Below are positions 23,332-30,846 of a stretch of 64,000 bases of DNA, piece after piece (within the stretch, counting starts at the first letter, position 1; every line of letters starts with the position of its first letter). The stretch is from Kineococcus sp. NBC_00420. GTDB lineage: Bacteria; Actinomycetota; Actinomycetes; Actinomycetales; Kineococcaceae. The DNA lies in contig NZ_CP107930.1 in NCBI RefSeq assembly GCF_036021035.1, forward strand, positions 2,666,001 through 2,730,000, read 5' to 3'. The position numbers and the translations under genes are program-made. The notes below the pieces were generated by a model, which saw nothing but the letters and a program-made list of their open reading frames with translations, ran no database searches and was not told the origin of the DNA.

Positions 23332-24564
23332 TCAGGAGGTGGGGCGCTTGGCCGCCGCGACGGCGTCCTCGGCCCGCTGCAACAACGAACGCACGCCGGT
23401 GTCGAAGGGTGAGCGGCACTCCAGCGGCGTGGCGCGCACGACGGCGACGGTGACGCCGACGTCGGGGTCGTCGCCGCGTCGACCGCGGGTGGGCAGCGGA
23501 GTGGGCGGGGTCCAGCCGGTGACCGCACGGGCGAGGCGGGCGGCCTCCTCCTCGTCGAGGCCGGGGAGCACGACGGCGAACTCGTCCGCGCCGAGGCGGC
23601 CGGCCGTCGCGCTCGGCGGCAGCGCGGCGCGCAGGTGCGCGGCGAAGGCGATGAGGACGGCGTCGCCGGTGGCCAGGCCGTAGGAGTCGTTGACGGCGCG
23701 GAAGCCGTCGAGGTCCGTGGCGAGCACCCAGACCGGCTCGTCGTTCTCGGCGGCGGCGGTGAGGGCCGCGGCGAGACGTTCCTGCAGCAGGCTGCGGGCG
23801 GCGACGCCGGTGAGCGAGTCGCGGTGGGTGGCCTTCGCGATCTGCGAGGCCCGGTCCCGCAGGGCCCGGGTCGCGGCGCGCAACGACTGCTCGAGCTCGC
23901 GGACCGGGGTGATGTCGCGGCTGACGAGGATCGCGCCGACGTAGCCGCCGCCGGGATCGAGGACGGCGGTCGCCGCGCTGTCGACGACGATCTCGCGGCC
24001 GCCGTGGGTCGTGAGCTGCACCTCCACGCCGTACCAGGGTTCCCCCGCGACGAGGGCCGTCCGCATCGCGTCGAGGTCACCGGGGTTCCCCACGCTGCGC
24101 GCGAGGCTGCGGGCCGAACGACCGGTCGCGTCGTGGGCCGTGACCCCGTAGAGCTTCTCGGCACCCTTGTTCAGGGACAGGACGAGACCTTCGGCGTCGA
24201 TGGTGACGATCGCGTCGCTGACGTGCTCCAGCAGCCCCTCCAGGAGGCGACGGCTGACGACCCCGGCGTCGCCCGTCGAGACGCGCAGCGCGGTGTGGCG
24301 GACCTCGTCGACGTCCCAGGTGACGACGGCCCCGTGGACGAGCCGGCCGAGGGAGTCGTGCAGCTCGACGGGACCGGTGCTCGGGGGGACCTGCCCGAGG
24401 ACGTCGAGCACGGGAGTGCCGAGGACCTCGCCCGCGGTGCGACCGAAGACGTTCTCGGCGGCCGTGTTCCAGCCGACGAGGAGTCCGTCGCGGTCGAGCG
24501 ACCAGGTGGGGTCCGGGAAGCGGTCGAGGAAGCGGCTCGCCACGTCCCGCTGCTCGAGCTGCAC
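23332..24564 (-). CDS. PAS-PAS-GGDEF protein (diguanylate cyclase-like, GADEF variant)
   Basis: A 410-residue cytoplasmic protein. PAS domains lie at about 8-105 (FPDPTWSLDRDGLLVGWNTAAENVFG) and 110-230 (LEHVSDAIVTIDAEGLVLSLNKGAEKLYG, ending GAILVSRDITPVRELEQ). A GGDEF domain spans about 245-405: DSLTGVAARSLLQERL, WVLATDLDGFRAVNDSYGLATGDAVL and GRLGADEFAVVLPG. The active-site loop reads GADEF where GGDEF or GGEEF is usual; the metal-binding Asp and Glu remain, but the first Gly pair is altered, and the usual GH of the substrate site is GL. Activity for cyclic di-GMP synthesis is therefore uncertain. No inhibitory RxxD site is clear. Confidence 0.88.
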   Translation of the reverse strand: MQLEQRDVASRFLDRFPDPTWSLDRDGLLVGWNTAAENVFGRTAGEVLGTPVLDVLGQVPPSTGPVELHDSLGRLVHGAVVTWDVDEVRHTALRVSTGDAGVVSRRLLEGLLEHVSDAIVTIDAEGLVLSLNKGAEKLYGVTAHDATGRSARSLARSVGNPGDLDAMRTALVAGEPWYGVEVQLTTHGGREIVVDSAATAVLDPGGGYVGAILVSRDITPVRELEQSLRAATRALRDRASQIAKATHRDSLTGVAARSLLQERLAAALTAAAENDEPVWVLATDLDGFRAVNDSYGLATGDAVLIAFAAHLRAALPPSATAGRLGADEFAVVLPGLDEEEAARLARAVTGWTPPTPLPTRGRRGDDPDVGVTVAVVRATPLECRSPFDTGVRSLLQRAEDAVAAAKRPTS

Positions 24565-24663
24565 CGCGTCGCCCCCTCGTGGAGTCCGTCCGTGGCCCCG
24601 AGGGGCCCTACCCCTGGAACTTCGGCGGCGGTGCGATGCGGCGCGAGGGGCTGAACGGGTGGC

Positions 24664-25236
24664 TCAGGCCCCGCCGTCGGCGTGTTGGCTGGACTCGACG
24701 AGCTGCTGGACGCGGGCGACGACGTCGTCGAGGTCGGGGGTGGGGATGCCCATCGAGGAGGAGGCCCAGAGGCCGTCGCCGATGCACTGCACGAGGCGCG
24801 CGAGCACGCGGTCGCCGCCGACCTGGACCTCGATGAGCTCGCGCCAGGCCTCGTTGATCGCCGCGTAGGCCGAGACCGTGCGGGTGTCGCCCTCCTGGGC
24901 CAGCCGCATGGTGGCGATGATCACCCGGCTCAGCGGGTCCACCACCTCGTCGCCCTGCAGGCCCTCGGTGGCGGAGGTGCGCACGTAGTAGACGGCGGGT
25001 CCCTCGGGGGCGGTGCGCATCTGCTCGAGGTCCTCGGCGGCCAGCTTCCGGAGCCGCTCCAGCAGACCGTCGACGAGGGCGTCCTTGGACCCGAAGTGGT
25101 AGAGCAGCCCGCCCTTGGAGACGCCGGCCGCGGCGGCGACGGCCTCCAGCGTGGCCGAGCGGGCACCGCTGCCGACGACGATCTCGGCGAAGGCGTCGAC
25201 GAGGCGGTCGCGCGTCGCGGCGGGGTCACGGGCCAT
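24664..25236 (-). CDS. TetR family transcriptional repressor
   Basis: A 190-residue protein from ATG 25236. The HTH is ATRDRLVDAFAEIVVGSGARSATLEAVAAAAGVSKGGLLYHFGSKDALVDGLLERL, typical of TetR. The carboxy-terminal helical ligand domain has LYLRTS-like YYVRTSATEGLQGDE and AYAAINEAWRELIEVQVGGDRV. It is divergent from a DHA2-type MFS exporter with 78 bases between, and a perfect 24-base palindrome covers the exporter promoter, so it most likely represses that exporter and itself until it binds an exported compound. Confidence 0.93.
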   Translation of the reverse strand: MARDPAATRDRLVDAFAEIVVGSGARSATLEAVAAAAGVSKGGLLYHFGSKDALVDGLLERLRKLAAEDLEQMRTAPEGPAVYYVRTSATEGLQGDEVVDPLSRVIIATMRLAQEGDTRTVSAYAAINEAWRELIEVQVGGDRVLARLVQCIGDGLWASSSMGIPTPDLDDVVARVQQLVESSQHADGGA

Positions 25237-25255
25237 TCGGAGCAGGGTAAACGAC

Positions 25256-25284
25256 TTTGCACTGTACCGTCCGGACGGTACAGT
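25256..25284 (+). promoter_or_regulatory. Exporter promoter overlapped by a perfect 24-bp TetR operator
   Basis: A perfect palindrome occupies 25261-25284 (half site ACTGTACCGTCC and its mirror). A -35-like TTTGCA (25256-25261) and -10 TACAGT (25279-25284) are exactly 17 bases apart, so the operator fills the spacer and the -10. Binding by the divergent TetR protein would block polymerase. Confidence 0.85.
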
Positions 25285-25314
25285 AGAAGGACCATCGACT
25301 CGAGGAACGAGAGC

Positions 25315-26898
25315 ATGACCCCGCCCACCCAGCACTCCGCACGCCGTCCCGCCGAGCTCCCGGTGGACCCGGGCGTGCCCGCGACGACGCGGCGGCAGTG
25401 GGCGGCGCTCGCGGTGCTGGTCCTGCCCGTGCTGCTGATCTCGATCGACATGACCGTGCTGAGCTTCGCGCTGCCGGCCATCAGCGAGGCGATGGCCCCG
25501 ACCGGCACCCAGCTGCTCTGGATCGTCGACGGCTACTCGCTGGCGATCGCGGGTCTGCTCGTCACGATGGGCACGCTCGGTGACCGCTACGGCGCGCGGC
25601 GGATGCTGCTCATCGGTGGCGCCGGGTTCGGCGTCGTCTCCTTCGTCGCGGCCTTCGCGGACACCGCGACGGCCCTCATCGCGGCCCGGATCGCCCTCGG
25701 CGTCTTCGGCGCGACGCTCATGCCGTCGACGTTGTCGCTGCTGCGCAGCACCTTCACCGACCGCGAGCAGCGCCGGACGGCCTTCGCCGTGTGGGCCGGC
25801 GGGTTCGCCGCCGGTGGCGCGCTGGGCCCGATCGTCGGCGGCTGGCTGCTGGAGCACTTCTGGTGGGGTTCGGTCTTCCTGCTCAACGTGCCGTTCATGG
25901 TCGCGCTGCTGGTGCTCGTGCCGCTGCTCGTCCGCGAGCGCCCCACGGCCGCCACGCACGGCCGGATCGACGTGCTGAGCGTGGTCGTCTCGATCCTGGC
26001 GCTGACCGCGCTGGTCTACGGGATCAAGACCCTCGCCGAGCACGGCGTCCAGACGACCCCGGTCGCGACGATCGCCCTGGGCGTCGGGTTGGGCGTGGTG
26101 TTCGTGCGCCGGCAGCTGACGCTGGCGGACCCGTTGCTGGACGTCGACCTGTTCCGGTTGCCGGTCTTCCGCAGCTCGGTGCTGGCCAACCTCATGAGCA
26201 TCTGCGGGATGACGGGGATGCTGTTCGCGGTCTCGCAGTACCTGCAGCTGGTCCTGGGGCTGCGGCCGCTGACCGCGGGGTTGCTGCTGCTGCCGGGTGC
26301 CGTGGTGACCTTCGGGTCGGGGCTGCTCGCGGCGCGGTTGGCCCGTCGCCTGCGCCTCGACCTGCTCATCGCGACCGGTCTGCTGCTGGGGACGCTCGGC
26401 TACGTGATCATGGCGTTCCTGGGGTCGGGATCCGGTTCGGGTGCGGCGCTGCAGCTCGCCGTCGCGTTCGTGGTGCTCTGCGCGGGGGCGGGTCTGGCCG
26501 AGACGCTGACCAACGACGCGATCCTCTCCGCGGCGCCCGCGGAACGTTCCGGTGCGGCGTCGGCGATCTCGGAGACGGCCTACGAGGTCGGTGCGGTGCT
26601 CGGGACGACGGTGCTGGGCAGCGTGCTGAACTCGGTCTACCGCAGCCGGATCGAGGTGCCTGCGAGCGCGTCCGCGGAGCAGGTGTCCGCCGCGCGGGAG
26701 ACCCTCGGCGGGGCGGTCGAGGTGTCGGCGGCCCTGCCCGACGGGTCGGTGCTGCTGGACTCGGCGCGGACGGCGTTCGCCCACGGTCTGGACGCGACGG
26801 CGGTGGCCGGGGCTCTGCTCACCGCGGGTGCCGCGTTGGTGGTGTGGCGTTCGCTGCGGCCGCGCGCGCACGCCGAGGTCCCCACCCTCACGCGCTGA
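25315..26898 (+). CDS. DHA2-type MFS multidrug exporter
   Basis: From ATG 25315, behind gaggaacgag, the protein has 527 residues and about 14 hydrophobic helices, the DHA2 (drug:H+ antiporter, 14 TM) layout. Landmarks are LLISIDMTVLSFALPAISEAMAPTG in helix 1, motif A GTLGDRYGARRMLLIG after helix 2, motif C-like GGFAAGGALGPIVGGWLLEHFWWGSVFLLNVP in helix 5, and the late NDAILSAAPAERSGAASAISETAYEVGAVLGTTVLGS. This is the QacA/SmvA/EmrB-like group that expels cations and dyes. Control by the divergent TetR protein is supported by the operator. The substrate cannot be inferred. Confidence 0.94.
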   Translation: MTPPTQHSARRPAELPVDPGVPATTRRQWAALAVLVLPVLLISIDMTVLSFALPAISEAMAPTGTQLLWIVDGYSLAIAGLLVTMGTLGDRYGARRMLLIGGAGFGVVSFVAAFADTATALIAARIALGVFGATLMPSTLSLLRSTFTDREQRRTAFAVWAGGFAAGGALGPIVGGWLLEHFWWGSVFLLNVPFMVALLVLVPLLVRERPTAATHGRIDVLSVVVSILALTALVYGIKTLAEHGVQTTPVATIALGVGLGVVFVRRQLTLADPLLDVDLFRLPVFRSSVLANLMSICGMTGMLFAVSQYLQLVLGLRPLTAGLLLLPGAVVTFGSGLLAARLARRLRLDLLIATGLLLGTLGYVIMAFLGSGSGSGAALQLAVAFVVLCAGAGLAETLTNDAILSAAPAERSGAASAISETAYEVGAVLGTTVLGSVLNSVYRSRIEVPASASAEQVSAARETLGGAVEVSAALPDGSVLLDSARTAFAHGLDATAVAGALLTAGAALVVWRSLRPRAHAEVPTLTR

Positions 26899-26943
26899 GT
26901 CCTCGGGATGTCGGCGCGACGACCCCGTCCTACCGTCGGGACC

Positions 26944-27369
26944 ATGCCGAAGACGACGCGATCGGGCAAGCCCGTCGAGAGCGAGTTGCCGAGCACGCTG
27001 CAGCGCTCGGACCAGAAGGCCAAGGACACGTTCGCCCAGGCCCACGACTCCGCCGAGGAGCAGTACCACGACGGCGCCCGGGCCAACCGGGTCGCGTGGG
27101 GTGCGGTCAAGCACACCCACGAGAAGGTCGGGGACCACTGGCAGACCAAGGAGGACGGCCGGAAGGGCCCGTCGGACCCGCAGTCCGAGGGGAACGTCGA
27201 CACCCACCGACGCTCCTCGGGCGGGGTCGACGAGCACGCGACGAAGGAGCACCTGCTGGGGATCGCCCGCGAGCTCGACGTCCGCGGGCGGTCGTCGATG
27301 ACGAAGGCCGAACTGGTGCAGGCGGTCCGGAAGGCCAACGACGCGGCGACGGCGAAGGCGCGGGACTGA
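26944..27369 (+). CDS. ChaB family protein with Rho-N/SAP-like tail
   Basis: A 141-residue protein from ATG 26944. The ChaB region covers about residues 14-65: LPSTLQRSDQKAKDTFAQAHDSAEEQYHDGARANRVAWGAVKHTHEKVGDHW. Residues 95-135 (ATKEHLLGIARELDVRGRSSMTKAELVQAVRKAN) form a small helical domain like the Rho amino-terminal or SAP fold, which binds nucleic acid. ChaB was named as a regulator of the ChaA cation exporter in enteric bacteria, but in actinobacteria it is a stand-alone charged protein of uncertain role. It lies 45 bases after the MFS gene. Confidence 0.85.
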   Translation: MPKTTRSGKPVESELPSTLQRSDQKAKDTFAQAHDSAEEQYHDGARANRVAWGAVKHTHEKVGDHWQTKEDGRKGPSDPQSEGNVDTHRRSSGGVDEHATKEHLLGIARELDVRGRSSMTKAELVQAVRKANDAATAKARD

Positions 27370-27393
27370 CCTCAGCCGGTCAGGATCCCGAGG

Positions 27394-27978
27394 TCAGGTG
27401 CGGCGCAGCAACGGGGCCGCGCACCGGCGGTGGGCCGCCTCGACCTCGTCGAGCTGCGCCTGGGCACGGTCGGCCAACCCGCGGACGGGGTGGGTCCAGT
27501 CGGCCCGATCGTCGGCGACGAGCTCACCGAGCAGGCGGGCGGCGACGGCACGCCGGTGCAGGCTGCCGAGCACGTCCTCCAGGGCGAGCAGACCTTCGAC
27601 GACCGACTCGCGGGTCGGGTGGGTGGGGATGACGCTCGCCACCCGGTCGACGGCGGGGACGCGCTGCAGCAGGGGGCTGAGGCGGCCCGCGTAGGCGGAG
27701 AGCCAGCTGAAGCCGACGACGGCCCAGTCGGTCGAGGCACCGAGGCGCCGCATGGCGGTGCGCAGGGCGGCGCGGTCGGCGGCCACGTCACGGCGTACCC
27801 GGAGCAGGGTCGTGCGCTCGGCGATGAGCGCGTCGGAGGCGGCGGCGCGACGCAGCTGCTCGGCGACGCCGGTCACGGCGGCGAGCTGTTCGTTGAGGTA
27901 GGCGCGCAGCGCCGGATCGGCGGGACCCTGGGCCGATCGGCGACCCGCCAGCAGGGCGACGGAGGGGATCTGCAGCAC
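27394..27978 (-). CDS. Hypothetical protein, all-helical
   Basis: A 194-residue protein with GTG start that I do not recognise. It is Ala-, Arg- and Leu-rich and predicted helical throughout: LRAYLNEQLAAVTGVAEQLRRAAASDALIAERTTLLRVRRDV, RESVVEGLLALEDVLGSLHRRAVAARLLGEL, and the final DRAQAQLDEVEAAHRRCAAPLLRR. It has no signal peptide or long membrane segment. Coding is supported by its GC3 pattern and by a start close to a divergent VOC gene 18 bases away. An 8-base hairpin at 27366-27397 overlaps its end and the stop of the convergent ChaB gene and may be a terminator. Confidence 0.6.
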   Translation of the reverse strand: MLQIPSVALLAGRRSAQGPADPALRAYLNEQLAAVTGVAEQLRRAAASDALIAERTTLLRVRRDVAADRAALRTAMRRLGASTDWAVVGFSWLSAYAGRLSPLLQRVPAVDRVASVIPTHPTRESVVEGLLALEDVLGSLHRRAVAARLLGELVADDRADWTHPVRGLADRAQAQLDEVEAAHRRCAAPLLRRT

Positions 27979-27996
27979 AGGAGGACGCTAACCCCC

Positions 27997-28605
27997 ATGG
28001 AGTTCCTGCGCGCCCTCCCGGTATTGCCCGTGCACGACCTCGATGCCGAGATCGCCTTCTACGAGGCCCTGATGTTCCACGTGCAACACCGCGAGGACGA
28101 CTTCGTCGCCCTGCAGCGCGATGCGGTGCTGTTCGGCCTGCGCTCCGTCGAGGTGGCGGTCCCGCCGCCGGGCCTGTCCTGGCAGCTCGAGGTGGACGAC
28201 GTCACGGCCGTGCTGGCGCTGGCCCTGGAGGCGGGGCTGGTCGTGGCCGAGGAACCCCAGCGACGTGGCGGCGAGTGGACGCTGCGGCTGCAGACCCCCG
28301 CTGGCTACGAGCTCGTCCTGGAGGGGCCGGCCGGCTCGCTGCTGGAACCGGACGTCCGCGCCCTGGCGCTGGCCCTCCCGGAGGTCGTCGAACTGGTCGA
28401 CTCCACGGGGCGGACGGAGTTCCGCCGCGCCGGCGGGGCCTGGCTGGTGCGGTTGTCGGCGGGCGTCGCCGAGGTCCACGTGCAGGGGGTGACACGCGTC
28501 GAGCTGGCGACGGCGAGCGCCGACCACGTCGAGGAACTGCTGCGCTCGGCGTGGGAGGAGAACAGTCCCGCGCCGGTCGACCTGGGGCCCCTGAGAACGG
28601 AGTGA
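27997..28605 (+). CDS. VOC family protein (bleomycin resistance-like)
   Basis: A 202-residue protein from ATG 27997. The amino-terminal VOC module reads ALPVLPVHDLDAEIAFYEALMFHVQHREDDFVALQRDAVLFGLRS, with LQLEVDDV-like WQLEVDDVTAVLALALEAGLVVAEEPQRRGGEWTLRLQTPAGYELVLEGPA closing the first half. Residues 125-195 form a second, divergent part with VHVQGVTRVELATASADHVEELLRSAWEE. This plan is typical of bleomycin-binding or dioxygenase-like proteins; the substrate is unknown. Codons for MFHVQH contain a parS-like sequence at 28073-28088. Confidence 0.8.
   Translation: MEFLRALPVLPVHDLDAEIAFYEALMFHVQHREDDFVALQRDAVLFGLRSVEVAVPPPGLSWQLEVDDVTAVLALALEAGLVVAEEPQRRGGEWTLRLQTPAGYELVLEGPAGSLLEPDVRALALALPEVVELVDSTGRTEFRRAGGAWLVRLSAGVAEVHVQGVTRVELATASADHVEELLRSAWEENSPAPVDLGPLRTE
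28073..28088. other. parS-like sequence inside VOC gene
   Basis: TGTTCCACGTGCAACA differs from the parS consensus TGTTTCACGTGAAACA at two of 16 positions. It lies in the coding sequence of the VOC gene, about 26 kb from the parS cluster. It could be a weak ParB site or chance. Confidence 0.35.
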
Positions 28606-28724
28606 CGGTTGTGACTCAGCGTGGCTCCGACCGGCGGTGACCTGCGACGTTCGGGTCGAGTGGGCCCTCGATGTGACGTAGCGTGCTGAGTCGGTTACAC
28701 ATTCGCACACAGCTGGGGGATCGC

Positions 28725-29381
28725 ATGGACGGCGCGCAGGGCGGCATGCTCATGACCGAAGGACCGGCGGTGGACACCACGGTCACGCTCATGCCCACGA
28801 CGACGACGTCCGGTGCCGCGGCCGTCTGGCACACCGGCACCGTGCGCTCCTGGACGGCGGGAGCCGCCGGCCTCGTCATCACCAGCCACGTCAGCGCGAC
28901 CCCCGACACCGTCGAAGCCCTCGACGGCCAGCGCGTCTGGGTCAGCACCGACGCCGGCGACTCCGGCTCCGTCACCCCCCACGCCGTCTTCCAGGCCGTC
29001 GCCCAGGCCCACCGCGACGACGAACTCGCCCTCACCGGCGTCATGCTGCTCGCCTCCGAGACCCGACGAGGCGCCGTCCGCGCCCCCGCCTCCGTCCCCG
29101 CGCACCTGACGATGGCCGAAGGCGTCGCCGACGTCCGCACCATCGACTACTCCCGCACCGGCATGCGCATCGAAGGCGCGATGGACATGCCCGCCCACAC
29201 CGACGTCGACGTCTCCCTGGAACTCGGCGACGGGTTCGAGGTGCACGCCCGCGGCGAGGTGCTGCGCGTGGACGAGGAGTCCGGCGAGGCCGTGGTGCGC
29301 TTCGTCGAGCTCGAGGAGGGCGCGGCGCAGGCGCTCGAACGCAGCGTGCTGAGCGAGCTGGCCAAGCAGTCGCGCAGCTGA
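28725..29381 (+). CDS. PilZ domain protein (cyclic di-GMP effector candidate)
   Basis: A 218-residue protein from ATG 28725 behind a ggggga Shine-Dalgarno; a GTG at 28683 would add 14 residues. The first 110 residues form a beta-rich domain like the YcgR amino-terminal region (VWHTGTVRSWTAGAAGLVITSHV, LDGQRVWVSTD). The PilZ domain follows at about 120-205 with both ligand motifs: RRGAVR (RxxxR) and DYSRTG (D/NxSxxG), then MDMPAHTDVDVSLELGDGFEVHARGEVLRVDEESGEAVVRFVELEE. It should bind cyclic di-GMP, and the GGDEF proteins in the window are possible suppliers. No flagellar or cellulose synthase genes are nearby, so its output is unknown. Confidence 0.82.
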   Translation: MDGAQGGMLMTEGPAVDTTVTLMPTTTTSGAAAVWHTGTVRSWTAGAAGLVITSHVSATPDTVEALDGQRVWVSTDAGDSGSVTPHAVFQAVAQAHRDDELALTGVMLLASETRRGAVRAPASVPAHLTMAEGVADVRTIDYSRTGMRIEGAMDMPAHTDVDVSLELGDGFEVHARGEVLRVDEESGEAVVRFVELEEGAAQALERSVLSELAKQSRS

Positions 29382-29391
29382 GTCACCCCGC

Positions 29392-29424
29392 AGCGCCCGT
29401 CGGTCCCCCGGACCGGCGGGCGCT
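29392..29424 (+). terminator. 14-bp hairpin terminator after PilZ gene
   Basis: Arms 29392-29405 and 29411-29424 pair over 14 bases with one G-T pair and the loop CCCCG, 11 bases after the PilZ stop. Confidence 0.75.
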
Positions 29425-29504
29425 TCCGCGTCCCCGGGCGTCGGCCTGACAACCTTTCCCCCTGCTGCGGCGTCGGGGCAGTGTGATCAGGGACGAACAG
29501 GGCG

Positions 29505-30026
29505 GTGGACGTGCACCACGAACGTGACGACGCCTTCACCGCGTGGGCCCGGGGTGCCGTTCCGCAGCTGGAACGCATCGCCCAGCTGCTCGCCGGGGAC
29601 GCGCACGCCGGTCAGGACCTCGTGCAGGACGTCCTGGAACGGATGTACCCGCGGTGGGGCCGCATCGACGACCCGGACGCCTACGCCCGGCGGTCCCTCA
29701 CCCACGCCGTCACCTCCCGGTGGCGCTACCGCGCGCGTCGTCCCGAGGCGGCGTGGGACACCGACCGCGACGTGGCCGACGCCCGATCGGGGACAGCGAC
29801 CGTGGAGCACCGCCTCGACCTGCTGGCCGCGCTGGCGCAACTGCCCGCCCGCCAACGGGCCGTCGTCGTCCTGCGCTACCTCGAGGACCGCACCGAGCAC
29901 GACGTCGCCGACCTCCTCGACGTCAGCGTGGGCACGGTCAAGAGCCAGACCGCGCGGGCCCTGACCCGGCTCCGGTCGGCCGGACTGCTGGAGCCCGCCA
30001 CCCTCAACCCCGGGAGCACGCGATGA
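29505..30026 (+). CDS. SigE-family ECF RNA polymerase sigma factor
   Basis: A 173-residue ECF sigma factor with GTG start. Region 2 is FTAWARGAVPQLERIAQLLAGDAHAGQDLVQDVLERMYPRWGRIDDPDAYARRSLTHAVTSRWR, and region 4 is LPARQRAVVVLRYLEDRTEHDVADLLDVSVGTVKSQTARALTRLR. This is the SigE-like actinobacterial group that is usually paired with a membrane protein encoded downstream. Here the stop overlaps the start of such a gene by 4 bases (ATGA). The trigger is not known; a cell-envelope signal is the usual expectation for this arrangement. Confidence 0.92.
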   Translation: MDVHHERDDAFTAWARGAVPQLERIAQLLAGDAHAGQDLVQDVLERMYPRWGRIDDPDAYARRSLTHAVTSRWRYRARRPEAAWDTDRDVADARSGTATVEHRLDLLAALAQLPARQRAVVVLRYLEDRTEHDVADLLDVSVGTVKSQTARALTRLRSAGLLEPATLNPGSTR

Positions 30027-30826
30027 ACCAGGACCTGCTGGACCCGGACGCGTTCCGGGCCTCGCTCCGCGCCGCCGCCGGGCCGTCGTCGCCGCCCGAC
30101 GACCTCATCGACCGGGCGCGCGCCGGGGCGCAGCGCCGCAGTCGTCGCCGGCGCCGGGGCGTGCTCGCCGGTGGGGTCGCGGCCGTCGTCGTCGCCGCGG
30201 GCGCGGTCCTCGCCACGTCGCCGCCCCCGCTCGACCCCGCGCCCAGCACCCGACCGACGACCCCGGCCCTCACCCCGGAGGAACGGCAGCAGCGGGCCCA
30301 AAGCGCGTACGACAGCGCGGTCGCCGCCGTGCTGCCGGGGTTCGGCGGCGCGGTCGCCCCGGCGGTCTGGGGGGACGGCAACGGACCGACGAACGGGTGG
30401 CAGGCGTCCTTCCTGGACGACATCGCGACCCCGACGACACGACTCGACCTGGAGGTGACCTCGTCGCGCGACGTTCCTCCCGGCCTGTTCCCCACCTGCG
30501 CCAGCACGGACCACGACCGCGGCCTGAGTATCGACTCCTGCTCCACGCAGCGGCTCGCGGACGGAACCCGCGTCGACAGCGGGGTCCTCACGAGCACCGT
30601 CTGGGTCGGGACCGACGGCAAGAACGACGACCACCAGGTGAGCGTCGTCTCGCCGTTCGCCACGGCCACGAGCCCGAGCGGCACTCGCGTCTCCGCGGCC
30701 GGATCCAAAGACGCCTCGATCGACACCCTCACCCTCGGGACGACGCTGTCCCCGGGCTCCCCGGTGACGGTGGAGTCGTTGCGGGCGTTGGTCTCCGACC
30801 CGCGGCTGCTGCACCTGGAGGACTGA
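30023..30826 (+). CDS. Single-pass membrane protein paired with SigE-family sigma factor (possible anti-sigma factor)
   Basis: A 267-residue protein, ATG start in the overlap with the sigma gene. Residues 1-43 are cytoplasmic and end in a strongly basic run (RRSRRRRRG); 45-66 form one membrane helix (VLAGGVAAVVVAAGAVLATS); the rest (Pro/Thr-rich linker, then about 180 residues) should be outside the cell and includes two Cys in FPTCAST and IDSCSTQ that may form a disulfide. There is no HxxxCxxC zinc motif of classical anti-sigma factors. Position and topology suggest a sensor that holds the sigma factor at the membrane, but this is inference. Confidence 0.7.
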   Translation: MNQDLLDPDAFRASLRAAAGPSSPPDDLIDRARAGAQRRSRRRRRGVLAGGVAAVVVAAGAVLATSPPPLDPAPSTRPTTPALTPEERQQRAQSAYDSAVAAVLPGFGGAVAPAVWGDGNGPTNGWQASFLDDIATPTTRLDLEVTSSRDVPPGLFPTCASTDHDRGLSIDSCSTQRLADGTRVDSGVLTSTVWVGTDGKNDDHQVSVVSPFATATSPSGTRVSAAGSKDASIDTLTLGTTLSPGSPVTVESLRALVSDPRLLHLED

Positions 30827-30846
30827 GGGCCGGGCATCCTGGTGCC

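Noticed and set aside
20784-24164. An 1126-codon open frame on the minus strand
   Set aside because: It is antisense to the ABC exporter and DJ-1 genes and runs across a terminator hairpin. It has no recognisable domain.
28613-28692. GACTCAGC and GCTGAGTC as an operator of the PilZ gene
   Set aside because: The 8-base arms are 64 bases apart, and such a match is not rare at this composition.
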